A stretch of 64,000 nt of DNA from Thalassolituus hydrocarboniclasticus (GCF_025345565.1 NZ_CP054475.1:1197501-1261500), one strand, 5' to 3'. Shown: positions 34,339 to 42,960, counted from the stretch's first letter. The notes: generated by a model not told the origin, from the letters alone. A program made the numbers and translations.

Positions 34339-36792
34339 TTAAACGCTGCGCAGAATACTCTGGCGCAGAGCACCGTCCAGCACTTCTTCCAGTGCGCCGG
34401 TCAGCGCATCCAGTTCATTGCTGAATGTCAGTTTATCGTCGCTGTTTTTCGCCAGCAGCTTTTCACTGACCAGTTGCTGAATCAGGGTGCGGAACAGCGA
34501 TTTATCAAAGAACTCCGGCGCATTAATGCCGTACAGCAGGCTGATACGCTGTGCCAGCAGGGTGCACTGTTCTTCCAGTTCTTTGGCGCTGAGTTCGCCT
34601 GAACCTTTACGGCTGAGCACGCTCAGGGTGAGGAAGTAGCGTTCCAGCGTCTGCATCACGTTAGCCGCCAGTCCTTCGAGCAGAGCATGCTCATTACTGC
34701 TGGCCGGCGTGGCGTGGTAACCCTTATCGTTCAGATGCAGATAACCGCAGTCAACCAGAGCGTCGAGCCAACGCTGTACTTCACCGCTCAGTTCGCTGCT
34801 GTTCCAGTGCAGGAATAATTCAGCCTGCAGGTAAGGATAGAAGCTGGCGACCATCGCCTGCACCTGCTCGCGGCTATAGCGCTGATTATTGACGAACAGA
34901 CAGGCCAGCAGTGATGGCAGGGCAATTAAATGCAGTACGTTGTTGCGATAGTAGGTCAGGGTAACGGCCTGACGGTCGCTGGTCTGAATCAGATCGCCCA
35001 GCGGGTGTTTGGAACGCGATACAGCATCCAGTTTTTCGGCATAGGCCAGCCACTCAGCACCATTGCCGTCCGGTAACGCGGTCAGTTTGCTGTATGGGTT
35101 TTGTGCCAGCAGATTACGGTAGGATTCCATCTGTACAATCAGCTGCTGCTCATCCATTGCCTGACGTGGTGCCGACAGAATGCTCAGGGCAATAAGGTTG
35201 ATCGGGTTAACCGAGGCCGCGCTGTTGATTCCGGTGACCACTTCTTTGGCCAGCTGGTCCACCACCTTCGGTGCCCATTCCGGACGGTAATCACAGGTGC
35301 TGTAGTCTTCCGTGCGCCATTCAGGACGCTGCTCGTTAAGGAATTCGGTGAAGTAAATCGGCTCGCCGAAAGTAACGTTAACTTTTCCGAAGGAACGTTT
35401 AAAAGAACGCAGTGTACCCACCACGCCCAGCAGGCTTTCTTTTTTCTTCTGCTGGCCACGTAATTCGCCCAGATAACTGTTGGCTTCAAATACTTTCTCG
35501 TAACCGGTGTACACAGGTACAAACATAATCGGCTTGCGTGAATCGCGCAGATAGCTGCGCAGGGTCATGGCCAGCATACCGGCTTTCGGGCTCAGGGTGC
35601 GGCCGGTACGTGAGCGTCCGCCTTCAACGAAATATTCGGTGGCGTAACCGCCTGAGAATACCGAGTGCAGGTATTCATCAAAAACCGCAGCATAGAGTTT
35701 ATTGTCACGGAAGGTGCGGCGCATAAAGAAAGCACCGCCACGGCGCAGAATCGGGCCAACGACCGGCATATTAAGGTTAATACCGGCGGCAATTTGCGGC
35801 AGTTGCAGACCGTGGTGATACAGAACGTAAGACAACAACAGGTAATCGATATGGCTGCGATGGCAGGGCACATAGATAATTTCGTTGTCTTTGCTGATGT
35901 CTTTCAGGTTTTCGATATTGTGCAGCGAAATACCATCGTAAATTTTATTCCATACCCAGGTCAGCAATACATCCAGAAAGCGTACGTTGGTGTAGGAAAT
36001 ATTGGAGGCAATCTCATCGGCATATTTCAGCGCTTTTTGCTGTGCCTTGGCTTTGCTGATGCCCTGGGTCGCTACTTCTTCTTCAATGGCTTTCAGCACC
36101 AGCGGCTTGTGCGGAATCTGATGCACCAGAGTGCGGCGGTGGGATAAATCCGGTCCCAGTACCGAGGCGGAAACCTGACGGTTATGCACACGCAATACGC
36201 GGGCGACTTTACGCGCCAGCATTTCCGGCGATTTGCCCGGCTCGTACAGTTCACGCAGCGACATCGGCCGGCTGAAATGCACAAAGGTATTACGGCCGTT
36301 GAGTAAAATGGCCATCAGGGTAAATAAACGGCCACCCAGCGTACCGCTGTTCTGCAGCCAGATGCGCAGGAAAGAGCCTTCTTTTTCCGGTGCCCGTCCC
36401 CAGAATACCCGCACAGGAACAACCTGAATATCGCGCTCATCCTGCTCTGCCAGCCATTCGGCCTGACGGATCAGCTGCTTGGCGACAATGGGTGTGCCCT
36501 GCTTGCGGAAAGGAGTTCCGGCACGGCGATAAATATTAAAAAACGGCTTACCCGGCAGACGGCGTTCAATACGGTCAAGGTGTGGGCTGCCCCAGCCAAG
36601 CTTGCTGACTTCAGCGTCGATCACCAGTTGCTCGGCATGGGACGGGTAGAGCATGGCATAGATGATGGGCTTGTCAGGATCCAGGTTGAAGTCTTTAATG
36701 TCCGGCCCGATGATCTGGGTTTTGATAACGCCATACAGCAGTTTTTGTTGCCAGCGAAACAGGGTACTGCGGATTTTTTTAATAATATTCAT
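34339..36792 (-). CDS. plsB: Glycerol-3-phosphate 1-O-acyltransferase PlsB
   Basis: 817 residues. A membrane-bound enzyme that makes lysophosphatidic acid from glycerol-3-phosphate and acyl-ACP or acyl-CoA, the first step of phospholipid synthesis. The acyltransferase block I (HxxxxD) is H311-R-S-H-I-D316. Block II GGAFFMRRTF, block III FVEGGRSRTGR and block IV PIMFVPVYTGYEKV follow in order. N- and C-terminal helical regions match the long E. coli type (about 807 residues). It is convergent with rsmJ. In Pseudomonas the same rsmJ-plsB-ABC transporter neighbourhood is seen, as I recall it. Confidence 0.97.
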   Translation of the reverse strand: MNIIKKIRSTLFRWQQKLLYGVIKTQIIGPDIKDFNLDPDKPIIYAMLYPSHAEQLVIDAEVSKLGWGSPHLDRIERRLPGKPFFNIYRRAGTPFRKQGTPIVAKQLIRQAEWLAEQDERDIQVVPVRVFWGRAPEKEGSFLRIWLQNSGTLGGRLFTLMAILLNGRNTFVHFSRPMSLRELYEPGKSPEMLARKVARVLRVHNRQVSASVLGPDLSHRRTLVHQIPHKPLVLKAIEEEVATQGISKAKAQQKALKYADEIASNISYTNVRFLDVLLTWVWNKIYDGISLHNIENLKDISKDNEIIYVPCHRSHIDYLLLSYVLYHHGLQLPQIAAGINLNMPVVGPILRRGGAFFMRRTFRDNKLYAAVFDEYLHSVFSGGYATEYFVEGGRSRTGRTLSPKAGMLAMTLRSYLRDSRKPIMFVPVYTGYEKVFEANSYLGELRGQQKKKESLLGVVGTLRSFKRSFGKVNVTFGEPIYFTEFLNEQRPEWRTEDYSTCDYRPEWAPKVVDQLAKEVVTGINSAASVNPINLIALSILSAPRQAMDEQQLIVQMESYRNLLAQNPYSKLTALPDGNGAEWLAYAEKLDAVSRSKHPLGDLIQTSDRQAVTLTYYRNNVLHLIALPSLLACLFVNNQRYSREQVQAMVASFYPYLQAELFLHWNSSELSGEVQRWLDALVDCGYLHLNDKGYHATPASSNEHALLEGLAANVMQTLERYFLTLSVLSRKGSGELSAKELEEQCTLLAQRISLLYGINAPEFFDKSLFRTLIQQLVSEKLLAKNSDDKLTFSNELDALTGALEEVLDGALRQSILRSV

Positions 36793-37152
36793 AGTCAGTC
36801 TCTGGTGTGTCTGCGGGTCGTGACGCCCCCGCGTTGTAAATGCCTGCGGAGTTTACCCTGCAAGTCTGCAGGTTTAAACGGTCTGATCGTGCGGGCTGTG
36901 ACCTGATTGGCAGTCATGGGCAGAGAATGGGTTGTTGTCTGTCGCGCCCTGGTTATCTGTTGGCCGGATTGGATGGATTATTGCGCCGGAATGGCTGTAT
37001 GGCACTTGTCTGTAGCGCGGGTTGGTAATTTGCGGAAACAAAATGCCATCTTCGTGGTCTGGTTTTTACCTTTATTAAGGCAGTCAAGCGCGGCAGGCAG
37101 GTGCAGCAAGCGCTGGTTGCAGCCTTCTGTCGTAGCAGAATAGGGAGTTGAT
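36793..37152. other. Divergent intergenic region plsB / ABC transporter
   Basis: 360 bases without a supportable gene. It must hold the promoters for plsB (minus) and the ABC operon (plus), but I cannot point to clear -35/-10 pairs. AGGGAG (37142-37147) is the ribosome-binding site for the downstream ATPase. Nothing else stands out. Confidence 0.4.
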
Positions 37153-38070
37153 ATGATTGAAGTGAAACATCTTACCAAGCGTTTCGGCAGTTTTACTGCG
37201 GTAAACGATCTCTCTTTTGAAGTCAGGCCCGGTGAAGTACTGGGTTTTCTCGGGCCAAATGGTGCCGGTAAATCAACCACTATGAAAATGCTGACGGGGT
37301 TTCTGCCGCCAACCTCCGGCACGGTCTGTATTGGTGGTTATGACGTGACGAAGCATCCGGTAGCGGTAAAGCGCCAGATCGGTTATCTGCCGGAAGGCGC
37401 TCCCAGTTATGGTGATATGAGCGTGCTGGCATTTCTGCGTTTTATTGGTGAGGTGCGCGGTTATCGTGGTGCCGAGCTGCGTCAGCGTCTGGCCCGTGTA
37501 GTTGAGCAGGTTGGCCTGCAGGAAGTACTTAAACAGGCAATACAAACCTTATCTAAAGGCTATAAGCGCCGCGTTGGTCTGGCGCAAACGCTGTTACACG
37601 ATCCGGCCATTATGATTCTGGACGAACCAACTGACGGTCTCGATCCGAACCAGAAGCAGCAGGTGCGTCAGCTGATCACTGATCTGGCCGAAGATAAAAT
37701 GGTGATTATTTCCACCCATATTCTTGAAGAAGTCTCAGCGGTTTGTTCACGCGCCATGATTATTGCCGGAGGCAGGAAGGTTGCCGATGGCACGCCGGCC
37801 GAACTCGAAGCCCGCTCACGTTATCATCAGGCCATTTCGGTGCGTTTTCAGCAGCCGGTTAATGCTGCCGCCGCTTTTTCTGCATTGCCTGAAATCAATG
37901 AAGTCGATGAGCTGGAGCAGGGGCAAAGCTACCTGTTATTCCCGCAGCCGGACGCCCGTCCGTATCACGCGGTGAATGCCCTGATCGAACAGCAGGGTTG
38001 GGATGTGGACACGCTGCACATTGAGCGTGGCCGCCTGGATGATGTTTTCCGTCAGCTGACCGGAGTCTGA
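37153..38070 (+). CDS. ABC transporter ATP-binding protein (GldA-like)
   Basis: 305 residues. Walker A GPNGAGKST is at 34-42, the signature is the variant LSKGY at 133-137, and Walker B/D-loop is ILDEPTDGLD at 155-164. The C-terminal extension of about 85 residues is typical of the CcmA/GldA class of ABC-2 exporters. It heads a three-gene unit with an ABC-2 permease (six bases away) and a GldG-type auxiliary protein. In gliding Bacteroidetes the homologues support motility. In gammaproteobacteria the substrate is unknown. Confidence 0.92.
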   Translation: MIEVKHLTKRFGSFTAVNDLSFEVRPGEVLGFLGPNGAGKSTTMKMLTGFLPPTSGTVCIGGYDVTKHPVAVKRQIGYLPEGAPSYGDMSVLAFLRFIGEVRGYRGAELRQRLARVVEQVGLQEVLKQAIQTLSKGYKRRVGLAQTLLHDPAIMILDEPTDGLDPNQKQQVRQLITDLAEDKMVIISTHILEEVSAVCSRAMIIAGGRKVADGTPAELEARSRYHQAISVRFQQPVNAAAAFSALPEINEVDELEQGQSYLLFPQPDARPYHAVNALIEQQGWDVDTLHIERGRLDDVFRQLTGV

Positions 38071-38076
38071 TACGTC

Positions 38077-38811
38077 ATGAACACATTATTTACCATTTGT
38101 AAGCGCGAATTTTCTGCTTATTTTGCAACACCGGTTGCCTACGTTTTTATTTTTATCTTTCTGGTGATGTCCGGCGTGTTTACCTTTTATTTGGGTAACT
38201 TCTATCAGCGCGGGCAAGCCGATTTATTGCCTTTTTTCAATTTTCACCCCTGGCTGTATTTATTTTTTATGCCGGCGGTGGCAATGGGGTTATGGTCGCA
38301 GGAGCGCCAGCTGGGCACCATTGAACTGCTGATGACGCTGCCTGTTACGCTGTGGCAGGCGGTACTGGGAAAATTCCTCGCCGCATGGCTTTTTGCCGGT
38401 CTGGCGTTGCTGTTAACCCTGCCTTTGTGGATAACCGTTAATTATCTGGGCACACCGGATAATGGTGTGATTCTGGCCAGCTATCTCGGCAGCTGGCTGA
38501 TGGCCGGTGCTTTTATAGCGGTCGGTTCCTGTATGTCGGCTTTCAGCCGTAATCAGATCGTTGCCTTTATTCTGACCGTGGTGGTGTGCTTTGTGCTGAT
38601 GCTGAGTGGCTTTCCGCTGGTGCTGGATTTTTTCCGCGGCTGGGCCTCTGAAGGCTTGCTGGATCTGATTGCCAGCCTGAGTTTCCTTACGCACTTTGAA
38701 GCCCTGGCGCGTGGTGTGGTCGATATCCGCGACCTGCTGTATTTCGTACTGGTGATTGCTGTGTGGCTGCTGGCGACAACGCAGGTTTTAACCGTTAAAA
38801 AATCCGTATAA
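38077..38811 (+). CDS. ABC-2 type permease (GldF-like)
   Basis: 244 residues with six hydrophobic segments: about 13-35, 58-80, 100-122, 135-158, 165-188 and 220-240. The opening phrase C-K-R-E-F-S-A-Y-F-A-T-P-V-A-Y and the internal S-Q-E-R-Q-L-G-T-I-E-L-L-M-T-L-P are characteristic of the GldF/NosY-like permease family. It is co-transcribed with the upstream ATPase and downstream GldG-like protein. Substrate unknown. Confidence 0.9.
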   Translation: MNTLFTICKREFSAYFATPVAYVFIFIFLVMSGVFTFYLGNFYQRGQADLLPFFNFHPWLYLFFMPAVAMGLWSQERQLGTIELLMTLPVTLWQAVLGKFLAAWLFAGLALLLTLPLWITVNYLGTPDNGVILASYLGSWLMAGAFIAVGSCMSAFSRNQIVAFILTVVVCFVLMLSGFPLVLDFFRGWASEGLLDLIASLSFLTHFEALARGVVDIRDLLYFVLVIAVWLLATTQVLTVKKSV

Positions 38812-38829
38812 ACAGGGCAGGAGACCGAT

Positions 38830-40764
38830 ATGAAATTCAAACTGTTTTCACTCCTGGCACTGTTGCTGGGCTTTATTGGCGGAGCGTTTTTACTGAACCA
38901 GTTGGGCAGCAGCGCACGTCTCGATTTAACCGAACAGAAACTCTACACGCTGTCAGAGGGAACGCGGAATATTCTGGCGCAGCTGGAACAGCCGGTTGAG
39001 CTGGAGTTGTATTTCTCGCAGAAAGCCAGCGCCGACCTGGTAAAAGTGCGCGCTTATCAGCAGCGTGTGCGGGAATTGCTGGATGAATATGTAATGCTGG
39101 CAGGCGGTAAACTCAGTCTGAAAGTCATTGACCCGGCGCCATTCTCGGAAGAAGAAGATCAGGCCACCGCTTATGGCCTGCAGGCCGTGCCGGTATCGGT
39201 CAGTGGCGATAATCTGTATTTCGGTCTGGTGGCCAAAACTCAGTTGCCGCAAGCCACAGAAAGTCAGGGCGCTAATGAGCAAACAGCAGGTGAGCAGGCT
39301 TCAGGAGAGCAGACTGCAACCGAGCCAACAGCGGCAGTCAAAGAGAACGTTGCGCAGCTGCCTTTTCTGCAGCCTGACCGCGAAGCCTTTCTTGAGTATG
39401 AAATCACCCAGCTGATTTATCAGGTACAGCAGAGCAAGCCTGTGGTGATCGGCTTACTCAGCGGACTGGATGTGCGCGGTGGCTTTAATCCACAAACCGG
39501 CCGCCCGGCGCCAGCCTGGATGGCGGTTGATCAGCTGGATGGCCCCTATGAGGTACGTTCACTGACGGCCGGACTGGATCATATCGAGGACGATATTGAT
39601 CTGTTGTTATTGATTCAGCCGCCGGAGCTGACCGACAGCGCGCTGTATGCCATTGACCAGTTTGCGTTAAAAGGCGGACGCGTATTAGCGTTTCTTGATC
39701 CGGTTGCTGAAACCGCACCGAATGGCGGCCTGATGGGAATGGGCGACAGCGGCTCGGCCAGCAGTCTTAATAAACTCCTGCAAAACTGGGGGGTGGGCTG
39801 GAACCCGGATCAGGTGGTGCTGGATGCTGCCAATGCGCTGGTGGTGAATCAGGGGCCGGGGCGTCCGCCGCTGCGCCACTTTGGTTTGCTGGCGCTGCAT
39901 CCGGAAAGCCTGAACGCCGATGATGTGGTCACCGCTCAGCTGGAAGCCATTAACCTCAGCAGTGTTGGGCATTTTACCGCACTTGAAAATGCGACCAGCA
40001 GCGTTGAGCCCTGGTTGTACAGCAGTCACGATTCAATGCTGACTGATGCCAACCGGCTGCGCATGGGCGGCGATTTAATGGCGCTGCAGCGTGACTTTGT
40101 ACCAGCCAATGAAGAATTTAATCTGGCCATACGTGTGCAGGGCAAAGCGGATTCTGCCTTCCCGGATGGTGTTGATGGCGTTAAAGCCGACACTCATCTG
40201 GCCTCAACGGAGCGTCTGGCGGTCACGTTGGTGGCCGATACTGACGTGCTGTCTGACCGTTTATGGGTGCAGGTGCAGAACTTCTTTGGTCAGCGCATCG
40301 CCTCGCCCTGGGCAGATAACGGCGCCCTGCTGGTGAATCTGGCCGATCATCTGGGCGGCAGTGCTGACCTGATCAGCCTGCGTGCCCGTGGACAATACAA
40401 CCGTCCCTTTGAACGGGTGAATACTTTGCGCCGCGATGCCGAACAGCAGTTTCTGGCCAGCGAGCAGCGCCTGCAGCAGGAACTGGAAGAAACCGAGCAG
40501 CAGCTCAGTGCTCTGCAGGACCAGCGTGACGGTGATAATGGCGTGCTGACGCTGTCGGCAGAGCAGCAGGCCGCGCTGGAGCAGTTTCAGCAGAAGAAAA
40601 TCGAAATCCGCAAAGAACTGCGTAATGTGCAGCATGAGCTGGATAAAGATATCGAAGCGCTGGGCATGCGCCTGAAAGTACTGAATATCTTTGTGCTGCC
40701 GCTGCTGTTTACCCTGTTGTTGTGGGGGCTGGTAGCCTGGCAGCGGCGTCGCCAGAGCCTCTGA
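38830..40764 (+). CDS. GldG-family ABC auxiliary protein
   Basis: 644 residues. An N-terminal transmembrane helix (about 6-24) is followed by the GldG/ABC-type uncharacterised domain starting A-R-L-D-L-T-E-Q-K-L-Y-T-L-S-E-G-T. A low-complexity Glu/Gln/Thr/Ala linker lies near 140-175. A large periplasmic-type domain, a coiled coil (about 530-610) and a C-terminal transmembrane helix (about 617-637) complete the protein. GGAG precedes the ATG. It is an unusual partner for ABC-2 exporters and may act as a periplasmic adaptor. Function is inferred from family only. Confidence 0.88.
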   Translation: MKFKLFSLLALLLGFIGGAFLLNQLGSSARLDLTEQKLYTLSEGTRNILAQLEQPVELELYFSQKASADLVKVRAYQQRVRELLDEYVMLAGGKLSLKVIDPAPFSEEEDQATAYGLQAVPVSVSGDNLYFGLVAKTQLPQATESQGANEQTAGEQASGEQTATEPTAAVKENVAQLPFLQPDREAFLEYEITQLIYQVQQSKPVVIGLLSGLDVRGGFNPQTGRPAPAWMAVDQLDGPYEVRSLTAGLDHIEDDIDLLLLIQPPELTDSALYAIDQFALKGGRVLAFLDPVAETAPNGGLMGMGDSGSASSLNKLLQNWGVGWNPDQVVLDAANALVVNQGPGRPPLRHFGLLALHPESLNADDVVTAQLEAINLSSVGHFTALENATSSVEPWLYSSHDSMLTDANRLRMGGDLMALQRDFVPANEEFNLAIRVQGKADSAFPDGVDGVKADTHLASTERLAVTLVADTDVLSDRLWVQVQNFFGQRIASPWADNGALLVNLADHLGGSADLISLRARGQYNRPFERVNTLRRDAEQQFLASEQRLQQELEETEQQLSALQDQRDGDNGVLTLSAEQQAALEQFQQKKIEIRKELRNVQHELDKDIEALGMRLKVLNIFVLPLLFTLLLWGLVAWQRRRQSL

Positions 40765-40786
40765 TCATTTGATCAAAAGTGCCAAT

Positions 40787-40815
40787 AAAGAAGCCGGGTT
40801 AAGCCCGGCTTCTTT
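40787..40815. terminator. Terminator between the ABC operon and convergent slyX
   Basis: AAAGAAGCCGGG (40787-40798) pairs perfectly with CCCGGCTTCTTT (40804-40815) around a five-base loop. The weak T/A tracts on both sides suggest use from both strands. Confidence 0.75.
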
Positions 40816-40847
40816 ATGTCTGCCCGTTACTGCACCGCTATGGGTTA

Positions 40848-41075
40848 TCAGTAATGCGGCGGTGGTGGCTCATCGGCCATTGCTTCACCGGCAGAAGGGT
40901 TCTGTTGCAGTTGCTCCAGCTTACGGTGCATCAGCTGCATGGCCTGTTTGGCCAGCAGGAATTCCTGGCTCAGGGTTGATACCTGGTCATTCAGGCCATC
41001 GATGGTGTCTTCCAGGAAGGCGATGCGCATTTCCAGTTCATCAATGCGTTGCTGTGCCTGTGGCGGTTGGCTCAT
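40848..41075 (-). CDS. slyX: SlyX family protein
   Basis: 75 residues forming one long amphipathic coiled coil (heptads through [23 protein letters not shown]) and ending in the conserved PPPPHY tail. This is the SlyX family. Its function is unknown despite the association of slyX with slyD in enterics. It is convergent with the ABC operon and divergent from the cold-shock-domain gene. Confidence 0.92.
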   Translation of the reverse strand: MSQPPQAQQRIDELEMRIAFLEDTIDGLNDQVSTLSQEFLLAKQAMQLMHRKLEQLQQNPSAGEAMADEPPPPHY

Positions 41076-41208
41076 AGGTGTGTTTATACCCTTTAGCTAT
41101 CGTGTTGATTTTTTTAATGAATTGGGCTTTCATAGCCCACTTGTCAAAGGCCCGTGGGCCAACGATTTTGTTACAGCTGTGATATTAACGAGTGATACGA
41201 GAGAACGC

Positions 41209-41700
41209 ATGGGTAAATTGATATTACGTAAAATTATTGTGGCGCTGGTGTTCGCTGCGATTGTTCCTTTCATTGTTGCCGGCTTGTTTACTTCGCTGGT
41301 GACTGGTCTTCAACTCACCGATGGTACGGCGCTGACCGCCGATAACCTGATGAATGTTGCCGGTATGACCGAACTGCTGCTGGTGGTTGCTGTTCTGACA
41401 CTGGTGACCAGCTTGCTGTCTGCGCAGTTTGTTCCTTCCCGTCGTCGTCGTTTCCGTTCCAGTGGTACTGTGGTGGAAAGCGATGTGGAAGATGGTCGTG
41501 AGCGCGGTGTGGTTAAGTGGTTCAACGTGAAAAAAGGGTTTGGCTTTATTACCTGGGATCAGGGCGAAGATGTGTTTGTGCATTTCCGTTCTATCCGCGG
41601 TCAGGGGCACCGCTCTCTGACGGAAGGTCAGCGCGTGAAATTCACTGTGGTGCGTGGTCAGAAGGGCCCGCAGGCAGAAGATGTTTCAGCGGTTCGCTGA
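41209..41700 (+). CDS. Membrane-anchored cold-shock-domain protein
   Basis: 163 residues, starting at the ATG at 41209. Two hydrophobic helices (about 9-32 and 53-72) form a hairpin in the inner membrane. A basic R-R-R-R-F-R patch (78-83) follows, and residues 99-161 are a complete CspA-like cold-shock domain with RNP1 KGFGFI (109-114) and RNP2 VFVHF (122-126). Ordinary Csp proteins are free cytosolic single domains of about 70 residues. Here the RNA-binding domain would be tethered to the cytoplasmic membrane face. The gene stands alone, with inverted repeats in the leader and a very strong terminator. Confidence 0.9.
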   Translation: MGKLILRKIIVALVFAAIVPFIVAGLFTSLVTGLQLTDGTALTADNLMNVAGMTELLLVVAVLTLVTSLLSAQFVPSRRRRFRSSGTVVESDVEDGRERGVVKWFNVKKGFGFITWDQGEDVFVHFRSIRGQGHRSLTEGQRVKFTVVRGQKGPQAEDVSAVR

Positions 41701-41712
41701 AGCCTGAAACCG

Positions 41713-41748
41713 ATACAAAAAAAGCGGCTGTTGCCGCTTTTTTTGTAT
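41713..41748. terminator. 16-bp perfect bidirectional terminator
   Basis: A perfect 16-bp stem (41713-41728 with 41733-41748) has seven A before and seven T after the GCGGC/GCCGC core, with loop TGTT. It ends the cold-shock-domain gene on the plus strand and the suhB/small-ORF transcript on the minus strand. Confidence 0.92.
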
Positions 41749-41766
41749 CTGCAGTTTTCAGTTCTG

Positions 41767-41895
41767 CTATGCCTTGTGGCTTTGTGCCTGACTGATGGGC
41801 TGGGTATCGGTTTGATGCAGGCCGGGCTCATCGCAGCCCTGAGGCTCGGCGAACCATTGCAGAATCAGAGTGAAATATTGCCAGAGCAGTGTCAT
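41767..41895 (-). CDS. Putative 42-residue small protein downstream of suhB
   Basis: A 42-codon frame from ATG at 41895 to TAG at 41767. GGGAGGA ends six bases before the ATG, one of the best ribosome-binding sites in the window. The peptide starts with a hydrophobic, Trp/Phe-rich stretch (MTLLWQYFTLILQWF, residues 1-15) that could be membrane-associated, followed by a Gln/His/acidic tail with a single Cys. It lies 69 bases after suhB on the same strand and before the shared terminator, so it is probably co-transcribed. I do not recognise a family. The strong ribosome-binding site is the main support. Confidence 0.5.
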   Translation of the reverse strand: MTLLWQYFTLILQWFAEPQGCDEPGLHQTDTQPISQAQSHKA

Positions 41896-41964
41896 AGCGA
41901 GTCCTCCCGCGTTGTCTTATCTGAGTGTAGACAGGGCGCGGGAGGTTGCCAGCAGGCTGAGGTC

Positions 41965-42738
41965 TCAGTCTTTGGCGAGCAGGGCTTTCAGCAGGCGTGG
42001 GTTACTGACCACCAGATTGGCCGGAGCGCGCAGCAATGGCTGGCCGCTCACTTCTGACAGCAGACAACCGGCTTCGGAAGCCAGCAGGCCGGCAGCGTTC
42101 AGGGCAAACTCATCAACGTTGCTCAGCAGGGCACCCTGGAAGCGGTCAGCAGCTACGTAGCAGATAGACAGAGCGTTGGAGCCGATGTTGCGCAGATCAA
42201 AGCTCTTGGACATCAGACGCTGTAAACGCTGCAGCTGATCGAAGGCGGCTTCGTTGTTGCCCATTGGCTGGGTGTAACCAACGATGGCGTCGCTCAGGCT
42301 GTTTACGTTGCCGGTGCGGATGCGGCGGTTGTTCAGCTGGGCACCACGGCCACGGGAAGCGGTGAATTCATCACCATTGATAGGATTGAGGATCACCGAG
42401 TGTTCTGCTTTGCCGTTTTGCATGCAGCAGACGATGATGGCAAAAGATGGGATACCTACGCGGAAGTTGGAGATGTCGTCGATGACGCACACCTGCCACA
42501 CAGGCTGGTTGGCCTGTTCGCCGTTCTGACCGGTTTCACGGCCGTAAAAATTGTGCTCAGGCAGGGCTTTCTTCAGCTCAAAAATAATGCCTTTTTCCAG
42601 ACCAATGGTGCAGTCTGCCACAAACTTTGCTTTCTCCTGATCCGTGCTTTTGTACGAATCGAAGCGGTCCAGGCGACGGACCAGATCTTGACCAGCATTA
42701 CGCGCAGCGCGCAACGCCAAGTTCACCATGGGTTGCAT
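41965..42738 (-). CDS. suhB: SuhB homologue with degenerate inositol-monophosphatase active site
   Basis: 257 residues. The fold and many family segments are clear: the MQPM-N-ALRAAR start, F-T-A-S-R-G-R-G-A-Q-L-N, and the terminal lysine-rich helix. Position next to trmJ-cysE-iscR identifies it as suhB. Yet the metal-binding motifs of the phosphatase are lost: the GEE element is G-R-E-T-G (66-70), the DPLDGT motif is replaced by the shortened V-I-D-D-I-S-N-F (85-92), and WDxAAG is F-A-L-N-A-A-G (211-217). In E. coli SuhB joins the Nus complex for rRNA antitermination independently of phosphatase activity, so this protein may keep only that role. No frameshift or stop is seen, so it is not a pseudogene. 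Confidence 0.9.
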   Translation of the reverse strand: MQPMVNLALRAARNAGQDLVRRLDRFDSYKSTDQEKAKFVADCTIGLEKGIIFELKKALPEHNFYGRETGQNGEQANQPVWQVCVIDDISNFRVGIPSFAIIVCCMQNGKAEHSVILNPINGDEFTASRGRGAQLNNRRIRTGNVNSLSDAIVGYTQPMGNNEAAFDQLQRLQRLMSKSFDLRNIGSNALSICYVAADRFQGALLSNVDEFALNAAGLLASEAGCLLSEVSGQPLLRAPANLVVSNPRLLKALLAKD

Positions 42739-42784
42739 AGGGATCGCTATCTCTTAAAGTTAAAGAACATTTTTCGGGCGCGGG

Positions 42785-42813
42785 ATTATATCAGCACCTG
42801 ACTGGTTAGCGAA
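42785..42813 (-). promoter_or_regulatory. Candidate suhB promoter
   Basis: On the minus strand TTCGCT (42813-42808), a 17-base spacer and a perfect TATAAT (42790-42785) lie about 47 bases upstream of the suhB start. The -10 is ideal and the -35 is weak. Confidence 0.5.
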
Positions 42814-42820
42814 GCCCGTT

Positions 42821-42848
42821 TTGCGTTACACTTCGTGCCCCTTATTCT
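42821..42848 (+). promoter_or_regulatory. Candidate trmJ promoter
   Basis: TTGCGT (42821-42826), a 16-base spacer and TATTCT (42843-42848), about 113 bases before the trmJ start, back to back with the suhB promoter. Moderate match only. Confidence 0.3.
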
Positions 42849-42960
42849 GTACCGGCCTGTTTCCGCTGATGCTCCGTTGTGAGGTTAACCTGCGGAACGC
42901 ATGGATTTCAGTCCGGCCGCCATTCTCTGATAAGCGCCGTTGCGGCGCAGACAAGGCGTT

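Noticed and set aside
42940-42960. Upstream ATG for trmJ
   Set aside because: It adds seven residues before the conserved start and lacks a better ribosome-binding site.
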